64,000 bases of DNA from NCBI RefSeq assembly GCF_007000325.2, contig NZ_CP117267.1, forward strand, positions 2,480,001 to 2,544,000. The letters are read 5' to 3'. The notes beneath the pieces are model-generated. The model ran no database searches and was not told where the DNA came from. It saw nothing but the letters and a program-made list of their open reading frames with translations. Below, piece after piece: positions 31,232 to 39,259 of this stretch. This DNA comes from Rhizobium rhododendri. GTDB taxonomy: Bacteria; Pseudomonadota; Alphaproteobacteria; Rhizobiales; Rhizobiaceae. Every line of letters starts with the position of its first letter. Position 1 is the stretch's first letter. Position numbers and translations under genes: made by a program.

Positions 31232-31792
31232 TCAGCGATATGTGCGCTCAGTGGCGTCTTCCGAGGCTTCGGCCAGAAGCCCGAAAACATACTCCGAAAA
31301 CGACCGCCAGCACTCGACCTTGAAAGTCTCCGCATCCAGCCGCACCAGCACGATCTCCACCTTTCCGAACAGCGTGCGCGAGCAGGCGCCGACCGGAAAG
31401 ACGGCGAGCGACAGGTCCTGCGGGCAGCCGGCCGAAAGGCAGGCTTCGGCATCAGGCCCCGACACGACAATGCCGGCGTTGCGGTGGGACACATCGGCTG
31501 CCGAATGCAGCACGCCCGAGCCGCCCGCAATGGCAACCAGATCGACCTCACCGTCGTCGATGACCAGCCATTCGTCCGGCCCAAGCCACAGTGCAATCCG
31601 GCCTCCCGTCTGCGTCGACGTCTTCGGGCTTGTCGGCAGGGCCAGGCCGAGCGCCGATGACAGGGCTGCAACGGAGGCATCGGGCGCGCGCAGCGATATT
31701 CGGCTGGCGGGCTTGGCCGGTGTCAGGCGAACGCCGGCGGAGCCGCCGTGGCGCCCGGCGAGCGGCGATGTGCGAATTGCCTGATCAACCAT
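31232..31792 (-). CDS. soxG: Sarcosine oxidase gamma subunit
   Basis: 186 residues. It is the smallest folate-binding-like subunit of heterotetrameric sarcosine oxidase and resembles the C-terminal part of the T-protein fold. Visible features include RISLRAPDASVAALSSALGL, the W-L-G-PDEWL block (ALWLGPDEWLVIDD) and the C-terminal CWRSFSEYVFGLL. ATG 31792 overlaps the end of soxA by 8 bp, giving translational coupling. Last gene of soxB-soxD-soxA-soxG. Confidence 0.9.
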   Translation of the reverse strand: MVDQAIRTSPLAGRHGGSAGVRLTPAKPASRISLRAPDASVAALSSALGLALPTSPKTSTQTGGRIALWLGPDEWLVIDDGEVDLVAIAGGSGVLHSAADVSHRNAGIVVSGPDAEACLSAGCPQDLSLAVFPVGACSRTLFGKVEIVLVRLDAETFKVECWRSFSEYVFGLLAEASEDATERTYR

Positions 31793-34778
31793 GGATCCGG
31801 CCTCCTTCCTTGTCAAAGAACACCATGTCGGTCACCTCGACGGCGATTGTCTTGTCGGGCATCGGCACATAGAGCGTTTTGCCCATGCGCTCGCGGCCAC
31901 CGGCCACCAGCGCGAAGGCGATGGACCGACCGCAATTTTCCGACCAGTAGGCCGACGTCACGTGGCCAAGCATAGTCATCGGCTTAGGCTCGTTCGGATC
32001 GGCAACAATCTGGGCGCCCTCCTCCAGAACGACGTTCGGATCCTTGGTAATCAGCCCGACCAACTGCTTGCGGCCCGGCTTGACGAGATCCGGCCGCTTC
32101 AGGCCACGGATTCCGACAAAATCCGCCTTCTTCTTTGAAACCGCCCAGTTGAGGCCGGCATCATCTGGGGTAACGGTGCCGTCGGTATCCTGGCCAACAA
32201 TGATGTAACCCTTCTCGGCGCGCAGCACGTGCATGGTCTCGGTGCCGTAGGCGCAGGCACCGAGTTTCTCCGCACGGGCCCAGACAGCTTCGAGCACAGA
32301 CTGTCCATAATCCGCCGACACATTGATCTCGTAGCCGACATCGCCGGTAAACGAGACGCGGAACAGCCGTGTCGGAACGCCACAGAATTTGCCTTCCGCG
32401 ACACTCATATGCGGAAAAGCCTCGTTAGACAGGTCGATGCCCTCGACGAAAGGCTCAATGATCTCGCGCGCCTTCGGGCCTTGGACAGCGATGACTGCCC
32501 ATTGCTCGGTTGTCGATGTCAGCCACACCTTCAGATGTGGAAATTCCGTCTGCAGGTAGTCTTCCATGTGGTGCATCACGCGCGGCGCACCGCCTGTCGT
32601 CGTCGTCACGTGGAAGCGGTCTTCGGCCAGCCGCCCGACGACGCCGTCGTCATAGACGAAGCCGTCTTCACGCAGCATGATGCCGTATCGGCAGCGGCCG
32701 GGCTTCAGCGTATCCCAGGCGTTGGTATAGATGAGGTTGAGGAATTCCGCCGCATCGGGGCCGACCACCTCGATCTTGCCGAGCGTCGAGGCATCGAAGA
32801 TGCCCGCCACTGCACGCACGGTTCGGCACTCGCGGTTGACCGCCTGGTGCATCGTCTCGCCGGCACGCGGATAGAACCAGGCGCGCTTCCAGTTGCCGAC
32901 ATCTTCGAAGATCGCTCCGCGCGCCTCTTCCCAGGCGTGCAGAGGCGTCTTGCGAGCGGGATCGAAGTGATCGCCGCGCGAATGGCCGACCAGCGTGCCG
33001 TAGGTGACAGGCGTATAGGGCGAGCGGAAGGTCGTCAGGCCCACCTGCGGAATGGGGCGATCAAGCACTTCGGCGGCGATTGCCAGCCCGTGCATGTTCG
33101 ACAGCTTGCCTTGGTCGGATGCCATGCCATTGGTCGTGAAGCGCTTGATATGCTCTATCGAGTGCATGCCCTCGCGCACCGCAAGCCGGATGTCCTTGGC
33201 GCATACATCGTGCTGGAAATCGACGAAGGCCTTGGCGGAGGTATCCGGGCCGGCACCTTCGGCAGCGCCGACCATGCCGCCGGTCCACTCGAAGGCCTGT
33301 TCGCCGGTCAGCAGGATCTTGCCGTCACCGGTGGCACCTGTGGCCCGCGCCATCAGTTCGCCTGCAGCCAGCGATTCCTCAATAGTCTGCTGCAGGCCGT
33401 CGGTACCGTTGCAGGCGCCGATGGACAGGCAATCCTGCGCATAGGTGCCGGGCAGGAAGCGCTGCCCCTCTGCATCGAACCTCAGCTTTCCTCGCGACTG
33501 CGAGAACATATGCACCGACGGGGTCCAGCCAGCCGACATCAAGAGCGCGTCGACGGCAATCTTGCGCTTGGCGCCGCCGCCGTTGCGCGCAACTGTCATC
33601 GACGATACCCGAAGCCGGCCCGAAGTATCGATGACCGAATGGCCTGCGAGAACTTCGATGCCGAGACGGCGGGCTTCCGCCAGCGCCGCCTCGCCGGGCC
33701 GGGTGCGGCAATCGACGATGGCAGACACAGACACGCCAGCCTTTTTGAGGTCGAAGGCGGCTTCATAGGCCGAATCATGGGCCGTGTAGACGCCGATCCT
33801 GGCGCCGACAGCGACACCGTAATGGTTGAGATACTCGCGCGCGGCCGATGCCAGCATGATGCCCGGCCGGTCGTTATTGGCAAACACCATGTGCCGCTCG
33901 ATGGCGCCGGTGGCGAGGATCACGCGCCGGGCGCGAACCTGGATCAGCCGTTCGCGCGGCAGCTTGCGGTCAGGGCGGGCCATATGGTCGGTGACGCGTT
34001 CGGCCAACGCCACGAAATTGTGGTTGTAGTAGCCAAAAGCCGTGGTGCGGGTCAGCACCTCGACATTCGGCATGGCCTTCAACCGTGCCGCGACGGACTG
34101 CGCCCAGTCATAGCCATCGACGCCGTCAATCCGCACGCTGGCATCGAAATGCAGCGCGCCACCGACAGTCGCCTGCTCGTCGCAGAGCATGACCTTGGCA
34201 CCCGCTTCGGCGGCAGCGAGCGCTGCCGACAGGCCGGCAATGCCGCCGCCGACCACCAGCACGTCGCAATGGGCAAATCGGCTGGCATAGTGGTCCGGAT
34301 CGGCCTCGGTAGGCGCCACGCCGAGACCCGCAGCACGGCGGATGATCGGCTCATAGAGGTTCTTCCAGGCAGCCTTCGGCCACATAAAGGTCTTGTAGTA
34401 AAAACCGGCGGCAAAGAACGGTGACAGGAAATTGTTGATGCCGCCGATGTCGAAGCCGAGCGACGGAAAGCGATTCTGCGAAAGCACCTTCATGCCATCG
34501 AACACTTCCTGCACGCTGGCCCGCACATTCGGCTGGCGTCGCGCCGAATCGCGCGCAATGTCGAGCAGCGCGTTCGGCTCCTCGGCACCCGACGACAGGA
34601 TGCCGCGCGGCCGGTGATATTTGAACGAGCGGCCGACCAGGTGGACGCCGTTTGCGAGCAGCGCCGACGCGGCAGTATCGCCCTCAAGCGCGGTGTAGGT
34701 CTTGCCGTCAAAGGTGAAGCGGGCGGTCTTGGCGGGCGTCAGGCGGCCGGCGCCCGGGATACGATTGGCGCCGCTCAT
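31785..34778 (-). CDS. soxA: Sarcosine oxidase alpha subunit
   Basis: 997 residues, the normal size. The N-terminus (FTFDGKTYTALEGDTAASAL, then SFKYHRPRG) is the ferredoxin-like fold without an iron-sulfur cluster. A dinucleotide-binding site VLVVGGGIAGLSAALAAAEA follows near residue 173, and the C-terminal 380 residues are an aminomethyltransferase-like tetrahydrofolate domain (GTLVGHSRGD, RVSFTGDVGYEINV). The complex oxidises sarcosine to glycine, passing the methyl carbon to tetrahydrofolate and making peroxide. Its start overlaps the soxD stop (ATGA). Confidence 0.95.
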   Translation of the reverse strand: MSGANRIPGAGRLTPAKTARFTFDGKTYTALEGDTAASALLANGVHLVGRSFKYHRPRGILSSGAEEPNALLDIARDSARRQPNVRASVQEVFDGMKVLSQNRFPSLGFDIGGINNFLSPFFAAGFYYKTFMWPKAAWKNLYEPIIRRAAGLGVAPTEADPDHYASRFAHCDVLVVGGGIAGLSAALAAAEAGAKVMLCDEQATVGGALHFDASVRIDGVDGYDWAQSVAARLKAMPNVEVLTRTTAFGYYNHNFVALAERVTDHMARPDRKLPRERLIQVRARRVILATGAIERHMVFANNDRPGIMLASAAREYLNHYGVAVGARIGVYTAHDSAYEAAFDLKKAGVSVSAIVDCRTRPGEAALAEARRLGIEVLAGHSVIDTSGRLRVSSMTVARNGGGAKRKIAVDALLMSAGWTPSVHMFSQSRGKLRFDAEGQRFLPGTYAQDCLSIGACNGTDGLQQTIEESLAAGELMARATGATGDGKILLTGEQAFEWTGGMVGAAEGAGPDTSAKAFVDFQHDVCAKDIRLAVREGMHSIEHIKRFTTNGMASDQGKLSNMHGLAIAAEVLDRPIPQVGLTTFRSPYTPVTYGTLVGHSRGDHFDPARKTPLHAWEEARGAIFEDVGNWKRAWFYPRAGETMHQAVNRECRTVRAVAGIFDASTLGKIEVVGPDAAEFLNLIYTNAWDTLKPGRCRYGIMLREDGFVYDDGVVGRLAEDRFHVTTTTGGAPRVMHHMEDYLQTEFPHLKVWLTSTTEQWAVIAVQGPKAREIIEPFVEGIDLSNEAFPHMSVAEGKFCGVPTRLFRVSFTGDVGYEINVSADYGQSVLEAVWARAEKLGACAYGTETMHVLRAEKGYIIVGQDTDGTVTPDDAGLNWAVSKKKADFVGIRGLKRPDLVKPGRKQLVGLITKDPNVVLEEGAQIVADPNEPKPMTMLGHVTSAYWSENCGRSIAFALVAGGRERMGKTLYVPMPDKTIAVEVTDMVFFDKEGGRIHG

Positions 34779-35116
34779 CGGGCGTCTCCTTCCGTCGCTT
34801 CATAGGTTTCGACGGGCGCGTTGGTGACTGCGGTGGCGTCGATATCGGGCTTCGGTTCGCCGGCCTTGTAGGTCTGCAGGAACTTGTCGCTAACGGTATC
34901 GCGAGCCGCGTTGAAGAACCGGCCGCAGCCGTGCATATGCCGCCAGCGCTCGAAAATCAGGCCCTTCGGATTATCGCGCAGGAAAAAGAACTCCTCGAAT
35001 TCCTCGTCCGAGATCGCGGCAATATCGGTCGGGCGCACAATATGGGCATCGCCGCAGTTGCGGAACTCGAGTTCCGAACGCTCTTCCCGACAGTAGGGGC
35101 AGTAGATCAGCAGCAT
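34775..35116 (-). CDS. soxD: Sarcosine oxidase delta subunit
   Basis: 113 residues. The zinc site expected of the delta subunit is visible: CPYCREERSELEFRNCGDAH at residues 6-25 and RHMHGCGRFFNAARDT near residue 60. The acidic C-terminal tail is longer than in some homologues. ATG 35116 has GGGAG upstream. It overlaps soxA by 4 bp but is separated from soxB by 235 bp that hold a palindromic repeat. Confidence 0.92.
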   Translation of the reverse strand: MLLIYCPYCREERSELEFRNCGDAHIVRPTDIAAISDEEFEEFFFLRDNPKGLIFERWRHMHGCGRFFNAARDTVSDKFLQTYKAGEPKPDIDATAVTNAPVETYEATEGDAR

Positions 35117-35200
35117 GGGGAACTCCCGGCCCGATGGGTATGACTTATGTGACGTGTGGCGGCAGGACGGAGAGTGGCCCGGATGTGGCGGCCTGCCCCC

Positions 35201-35330
35201 CTCTGTCCCTTCGGGACATCTCCCCTACAAGGGGGGAGATCATTCATTTCCCTTATGAAAACCGGCGTCGATGGTGATCTCCCCCCTTGTAGGGGAGATG
35301 TCACCGACGGTGACAGGGAGGGATGGCTCC
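35201..35330. repeat. RIME-like palindromic intergenic repeat inside the sox operon
   Basis: A perfect 25-bp inverted repeat (35216-35240 with 35277-35301) surrounds a 36-bp spacer. Each outer side carries a small hairpin: TGTCCC/GGGACA just left and TCACCG/CGGTGA just right. Such two-palindrome modules starting CCTCTGTCCCTTCGGGACAT are a recurring rhizobial intergenic repeat of the RIME type. It lies between soxB and soxD and probably forms a strong transcript hairpin. The surrounding gap 35117-35351 holds nothing else. Confidence 0.75.
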
Positions 35331-35351
35331 GAACTCGAGACATCGTTGCCA

Positions 35352-36605
35352 TCAATGCGCCACCGCCGCAGCTGCCGCTTCGTCGATCAGCCGGCCGGAC
35401 CGGAAGCGGTCCAGCGCCAGGCCGGCGGAAAACTTGTGCGGTTCGTCTCGGGCGATCAGGTGGGCAAACAGATGGGCCGAGCCCGGCGTTGCCTTGAAGC
35501 CGCCCGTGCCCCAGCCGCAATTGACGTAAAGCCCCGGCACCGGCGTCCTCGACTGGATGGCCGAGCGATCCGGCGTATTGTCGACGATACCGCCCCAGGA
35601 GCGCATCATCTTGACGCGCCGAAACATCGGGAAAAGTTCGCAGATCGCATCGAGCGTATGGGTTATGATCTGCAGGCCGCCAGTCTGGGAGTAGGAATTG
35701 TACTGGTCGGTACCGGCCCCAATTACCAGCTCGCCCTTGTCGGACTGCGAAATATAGGCATGCACGGTGTTCGACATGACGACGCAGGGGAAAATCGGCT
35801 TCAGCGGCTCGGACACCAGCGCCTGCAGCGGCGTCGACTGCAGTGGCACGCGGACATCGGCCATCTTCATCACGGTCGTCGTGTGGCCGGCAGCGGAAAC
35901 GCCGATCTTCTTCGTGCCGATCAGGCCGCGTGTCGTATCGACGCCGGTGACCTCGCCGTTCGGCCCGCGCCGGATGCCGGTGACTTCGCAATTCTGGATG
36001 ATGTGCACGCCACGGTCGGCCGCAGCGCGGGCATAGCCCCAGGCGACGGCATCGTGACGCGCAGTACCGCCACGGCGCTGCAGGGCTGCACCGTTGATCG
36101 GATAGCGGGCGCTGGCCGAGATATCGAGCGGCGGACAGAAAGCCTTTGCCTGCTCTGGCGTCATCCACTCGTTGTCGATGCCGTAGAGCCGGTTGGCATG
36201 GATATGGCGCTTGAACGACTGCTGGTCGTGGACGTTGTGCGACAGCATCATCACGCCGCGCGGCGAATACATGACGTTGTAGTTAAGCTCCTGGCTCAGC
36301 CCTTCCCAAAGCTTCAGCGAGTGCTCGTAGATGTGCATGCTCTCTTCATAGAGATAGTTCGAGCGGATGATGGTGGTGTTGCGGCCGGTATTGCCGCCGC
36401 CGAGCCAGCCCTTCTCGATGACAGCGACATTGGTTATGCCGTGCTCCTTGGCCAGATAATAGGCCGCCCCAAGCCCGTGCCCCCCGGCGCCGATGATGAC
36501 GACATCGTATTCCTTGCGCGGCACGGGCGAGGTCCACTGGGCGTCCCAGCCTTTGTGTCCACGTAACGCCTCGCGAGCCACGGCAAAAACCGAGTATTTC
36601 CGCAT
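35352..36605 (-). CDS. soxB: Sarcosine oxidase beta subunit
   Basis: 417 residues from ATG 36605 (MRKYSVFAVAREALRGHKGW). The FAD-binding motif VVIIGAGGHGLGAAYYLAKE is near residue 35. The family's GGTARHDAVAWGYARAA block near residue 175 contains the histidine thought to bind FMN covalently. GTDQYNSYSQTGG and NCGWGTGGFKATPGS mark the C-terminal substrate and flavin region. Two codons upstream is another ATG (36611). First gene of the operon; a RIME-like repeat separates it from soxD. Confidence 0.95.
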   Translation of the reverse strand: MRKYSVFAVAREALRGHKGWDAQWTSPVPRKEYDVVIIGAGGHGLGAAYYLAKEHGITNVAVIEKGWLGGGNTGRNTTIIRSNYLYEESMHIYEHSLKLWEGLSQELNYNVMYSPRGVMMLSHNVHDQQSFKRHIHANRLYGIDNEWMTPEQAKAFCPPLDISASARYPINGAALQRRGGTARHDAVAWGYARAAADRGVHIIQNCEVTGIRRGPNGEVTGVDTTRGLIGTKKIGVSAAGHTTTVMKMADVRVPLQSTPLQALVSEPLKPIFPCVVMSNTVHAYISQSDKGELVIGAGTDQYNSYSQTGGLQIITHTLDAICELFPMFRRVKMMRSWGGIVDNTPDRSAIQSRTPVPGLYVNCGWGTGGFKATPGSAHLFAHLIARDEPHKFSAGLALDRFRSGRLIDEAAAAAVAH

Positions 36606-36904
36606 TCGCACTTACTCCTTGGGGAAGAGCTCTTCCAATGGGCCATACAAATCGCAAATCGAAAACCGACACAACGGTTCTTTTGCGACGCATTTGACGC
36701 AGGTGTCGACACGGCGGGAATTGGGGAGGGATTGCGGGGGACTTGCGAGCGGATAGGCTACAGTTTACGAACCATGAACTTGTCTTTAACTGCGATATTA
36801 CGGCCAGAAACTGCCAGCACCATCATGGATGGATTGCCTACACGATGTGAGGTAATGAGTTCCTTCACCATGCGTGCTAAGACAACCTTGATTTGGAGTC
36901 GATC
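36606..36904. other. Junction region between soxB and the AT-rich DUF5131/TcmP pair
   Basis: About 300 bp. The soxB-proximal half should hold the sox promoter (no clear box seen). From about 36758 to 36900 the minus strand reads as an open 45-codon stretch (VVLARMVKELITSHRVGNPS and on to KDKFMVRKL, stop at 36758). Its composition is that of real protein, but it has no start or binding site; it may be the 3' remnant of a gene cut by the acquisition of the neighbouring pair. Base composition becomes AT-richer here. Confidence 0.35.
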
Positions 36905-37654
36905 ATGGCAGAAACTACCATAGAATGGACAGACGCAACTTGGAACCCAATAGCAGGTTGCACGATAATGAGCGCTGGATGCACAAATTGCTACGCCATG
37001 CGGATGGCAGCGCGTCTGGAAGCGATGGGTGTTGAAAAATATCAAGGCCTAACTCGGAAATCAGGCGGCCGAGCAAAATGGACTGGTGCACTCTATCTTG
37101 ATGAGAACGCTCTCCAAATACCGGCGTCCTGGTCTCGTCCACGGAATGTATTCGTCAACTCGATGTCTGACTTATTTCACCCCGACGTGCCCGCCAGCTT
37201 TGTTGGCAAAGTCTGGTCGGTCATGGCGGAAACACCTCGGCACACATACCAAATTCTGACCAAGCGCCCTGACAGGATGGCGAGCATTCTGCGAAACGAC
37301 TTCCCTGTTCTACCAAACGTTTGGTTGGGTACCAGCGTAGAGGACGGGCGCGTCACTCATCGCCTAGATGACTTACGCTTAGTCCCTGCTGCCCTACGTT
37401 TCGTCTCCTTCGAGCCGCTCATCGGGTCTGTATCAGCAGGACATCTGACGGGAATTCAGTGGGCAATAGTAGGAGGTGAATCCGGGCCAAACGCTCGTCC
37501 AATGGATTCCGTTTGGATCGACGAAATCTTCGATATGTGCACCGATTCAGATACAACATTTTTCTTTAAACAATGGGGCGGATACAATAAGAAAAAAAAC
37601 GGTCGGTCGTATCGTGGCCGCACCTGGGACGGCATGCCATCAATTGCGGCTTAA
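36905..37654 (+). CDS. DUF5131 / phage Gp37-Gp68 family three-Cys-motif protein
   Basis: 249 residues from ATG 36905, with GGAG at 36895-36898. Three cysteines Cys19, Cys26 and Cys29 (C-x6-C-x2-C, in NPIAGCTIMSAGCTNCYAMR) resemble the iron-sulfur motif of radical SAM enzymes. Other family blocks are NVFVNSMSDLFHPDV, YQILTKRPDRM, WLGTSVEDGR, RFVSFEPLIG, WAIVGGESGPNARPM and FFFKQWGGYNKK. The family is found on phages and mobile DNA and commonly next to TcmP; its reaction is unknown. GC content is clearly lower than flanking genes. It converges on tcmP so closely that the two stop codons share TTAA. Confidence 0.88.
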   Translation: MAETTIEWTDATWNPIAGCTIMSAGCTNCYAMRMAARLEAMGVEKYQGLTRKSGGRAKWTGALYLDENALQIPASWSRPRNVFVNSMSDLFHPDVPASFVGKVWSVMAETPRHTYQILTKRPDRMASILRNDFPVLPNVWLGTSVEDGRVTHRLDDLRLVPAALRFVSFEPLIGSVSAGHLTGIQWAIVGGESGPNARPMDSVWIDEIFDMCTDSDTTFFFKQWGGYNKKKNGRSYRGRTWDGMPSIAA

Positions 37655-38802
37655 GCACGCTCGATGCTGTCTTCTTCGTCCGGGACTTTTCGTCTTGGAT
37701 TCTTCAGCCGCCAAGTTTCTTTTATTATCCCACTCCTTCCCAACTCTGCGCAAATCTGCTTAGCATCAGTCTTGCGCAGCATGTATTGGTCGAGCATCAT
37801 TGGCCAGATTTCAGAAAACGGTTTCGGACAGCTTGGCAATTGGTCACGAAGCCAGCCTTTCGCGTCCTCTTTGATATCGCTAATCTGGGCATCAATAGAA
37901 AGTCCTGCCAGCGAGGCGGAAATGTCTGGGCCGAACAAATCGGGCTGTCCCGTCCTGTTCTCGCGGTTGATCTCCCTCGCTGCAGCTCTCCGCATACCGT
38001 GACCCTTTAGAGCCTGGTATTCAACTTGCCGATAAGCGGCGAGTCCCTCGACGCTCCGTGTCCCGTACACAATGTGGAAATGTGTTCGGTCAGAAATTTT
38101 CTCGATTGGGGTGTTTAGGACGTATTTGAAATTTCCTGCCTTCCAAAACTGCTCACGAAACAGGGTAAGCAGGGCTTCTTCTCGCAACAACTGAGATAGG
38201 TCGAGACGTGTCTTCCAGTTCGCGCCGAGGATACCGTCAAATGAACTTAATGTGGTAGGGTCGGACGATGCGGTAAACCGACTGACGAAGTCGTACATAA
38301 AGTTAAGCAATACTTCGCCTTGCGAGTGCTCGAAAATTGGCTTTACCTTTGCGAACCCGTACCCAGTCCATCCCGTGGGATCGATGAATGTCAGCGCGAA
38401 GGAGTTCGCCATGGTATTTTGAATTTGAGGGACGGCGTCTTCAAACTTTCCGTTGAAAGTCTCGATGAAGAACCCATTGGCGGGGTCGTGATGGGGAGCG
38501 ACCGCAGCCTGCAGCTTAGCAAAAGAACCAGTGTTCTCCTCGACAAAAAAACACCTGATGATTGGCCGCTTTCCTGTGGCACGGACTTTTGCCTGAACGT
38601 CCTTTAGAACCTGAATTGCAATCATGAATGACGAATCGGAGTGGTCCGGTGTTCTTGACTTCCAAGGGCCTGAGAATCCATCAATATAAGAGAGCGTCAC
38701 CCATCCGCCTTGCAGCGTCTTAAAAGCGAGCGTCTGCAGGTACCGTCGGAGGATGAAGTGCTTAGCCTCGGTCTGCTCTCGATCCTGATATACCGGTATC
38801 AT
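37651..38802 (-). CDS. tcmP: Three-Cys-motif partner protein TcmP
   Basis: 383 residues from ATG 38802, with GGGAGGA 8 bp upstream. The name-giving association is with DUF5131, the convergent neighbour. Its core looks like a Rossmann methyltransferase: LSYIDGFSGPW near residue 40 (motif I-like), IIRCFFVEEN near 85, LTFIDPTGWTGYGF near 134 and EVLLNFMYDFVSRF near 160. The C-terminal half is helical with many charged residues. No activity is established. AT-rich codon use and position suggest joint transfer with DUF5131. A 9-bp inverted repeat lies upstream (38827-38879). Confidence 0.85.
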   Translation of the reverse strand: MIPVYQDREQTEAKHFILRRYLQTLAFKTLQGGWVTLSYIDGFSGPWKSRTPDHSDSSFMIAIQVLKDVQAKVRATGKRPIIRCFFVEENTGSFAKLQAAVAPHHDPANGFFIETFNGKFEDAVPQIQNTMANSFALTFIDPTGWTGYGFAKVKPIFEHSQGEVLLNFMYDFVSRFTASSDPTTLSSFDGILGANWKTRLDLSQLLREEALLTLFREQFWKAGNFKYVLNTPIEKISDRTHFHIVYGTRSVEGLAAYRQVEYQALKGHGMRRAAAREINRENRTGQPDLFGPDISASLAGLSIDAQISDIKEDAKGWLRDQLPSCPKPFSEIWPMMLDQYMLRKTDAKQICAELGRSGIIKETWRLKNPRRKVPDEEDSIERA

Positions 38803-39056
38803 GCGGAAATCCTCCCAAAATACATTTTGCACAACTTAACGCTGAGTTGCAGCTAAGCCAACGAGCCTTTGTTGTGCAATGGTATTTTTCCCGCTTCCGG
38901 ACCATTCTGCCTATTTCCTAGGGAGATGAACCAGGAAATCATGGAGTCAATATCGGCCTTTCAAACTCGGCGCGCGTCACATGGACGGGAAGTTTTAACG
39001 TTGATAGCTGGTACTGATGTTTTAAATGCAGAATCCCCATTTTCTCCCGACCCCCA
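38803..39056. other. Non-coding DNA between tcmP and the first rpsU-leader copy
   Basis: Apart from the inverted repeat above, no gene is seen. The AT-rich character ends near 39000, where a C-rich pyrimidine tract begins. This marks the right-hand edge of the low-GC island. Confidence 0.4.
38827..38879. promoter_or_regulatory. Inverted repeat upstream of tcmP
   Basis: TTGCACAAC (38827-38835) is exactly inverted as GTTGTGCAA (38871-38879), with 35 bp between. It is 25-77 bp before the tcmP start, in a non-coding region. It could be two half-sites for a regulator or the arms of a looped structure. Confidence 0.3.
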
Positions 39057-39233
39057 CCCCTCCCCCCTCATCTCAACTCCCACCCCCGATCTGCGACCCC
39101 CACGACCAGTCGCCCGGCCACAAGCCGGGCGGGCGACACACTTACCGTTACGGTCGGTGACTGGGATCGACAGGTTGGCGGGGTTCAATCGAACCGGGAA
39201 ACGGTGTTCCCGTGCAGGCATTTGTCAGCGACA
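39057..39233 (+). repeat. rpsU-leader direct repeat, copy A, with a 7-codon rpsU stub
   Basis: This 177-bp segment aligns end to end with 41393-41568. The last 82 bp (39152-39233) match with about nine differences, including GGTCGGTGACTGGG and CAATCGAACCGGG. It closes with GTG CAG GCA TTT GTC AGC GAC, reading VQAFVSD, very close to the S21 start VQVLVRD, after which similarity stops. It is therefore read as the rpsU upstream region plus the first codons, cut off at about 39233. The 3' end of the AraC gene lies 27 bp further on. Confidence 0.6.
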
Positions 39234-39259
39234 TCCCGGCTTCCCAACACTTACGCCCC

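Noticed and set aside
32229..34424. Long plus-strand open frame (about 730 codons) inside soxA
   Set aside because: It has the Arg/His/Ala-rich composition of a shadow frame. soxA on the minus strand is unmistakable.
39178..39196. tRNA-like T-arm (GGTTCAATCGAACC) in repeat copy A
   Set aside because: No acceptor stem, D-arm or anticodon arm can be built around it, and the equivalent in copy B has a change that breaks the stem. It is part of the rpsU-leader repeat.
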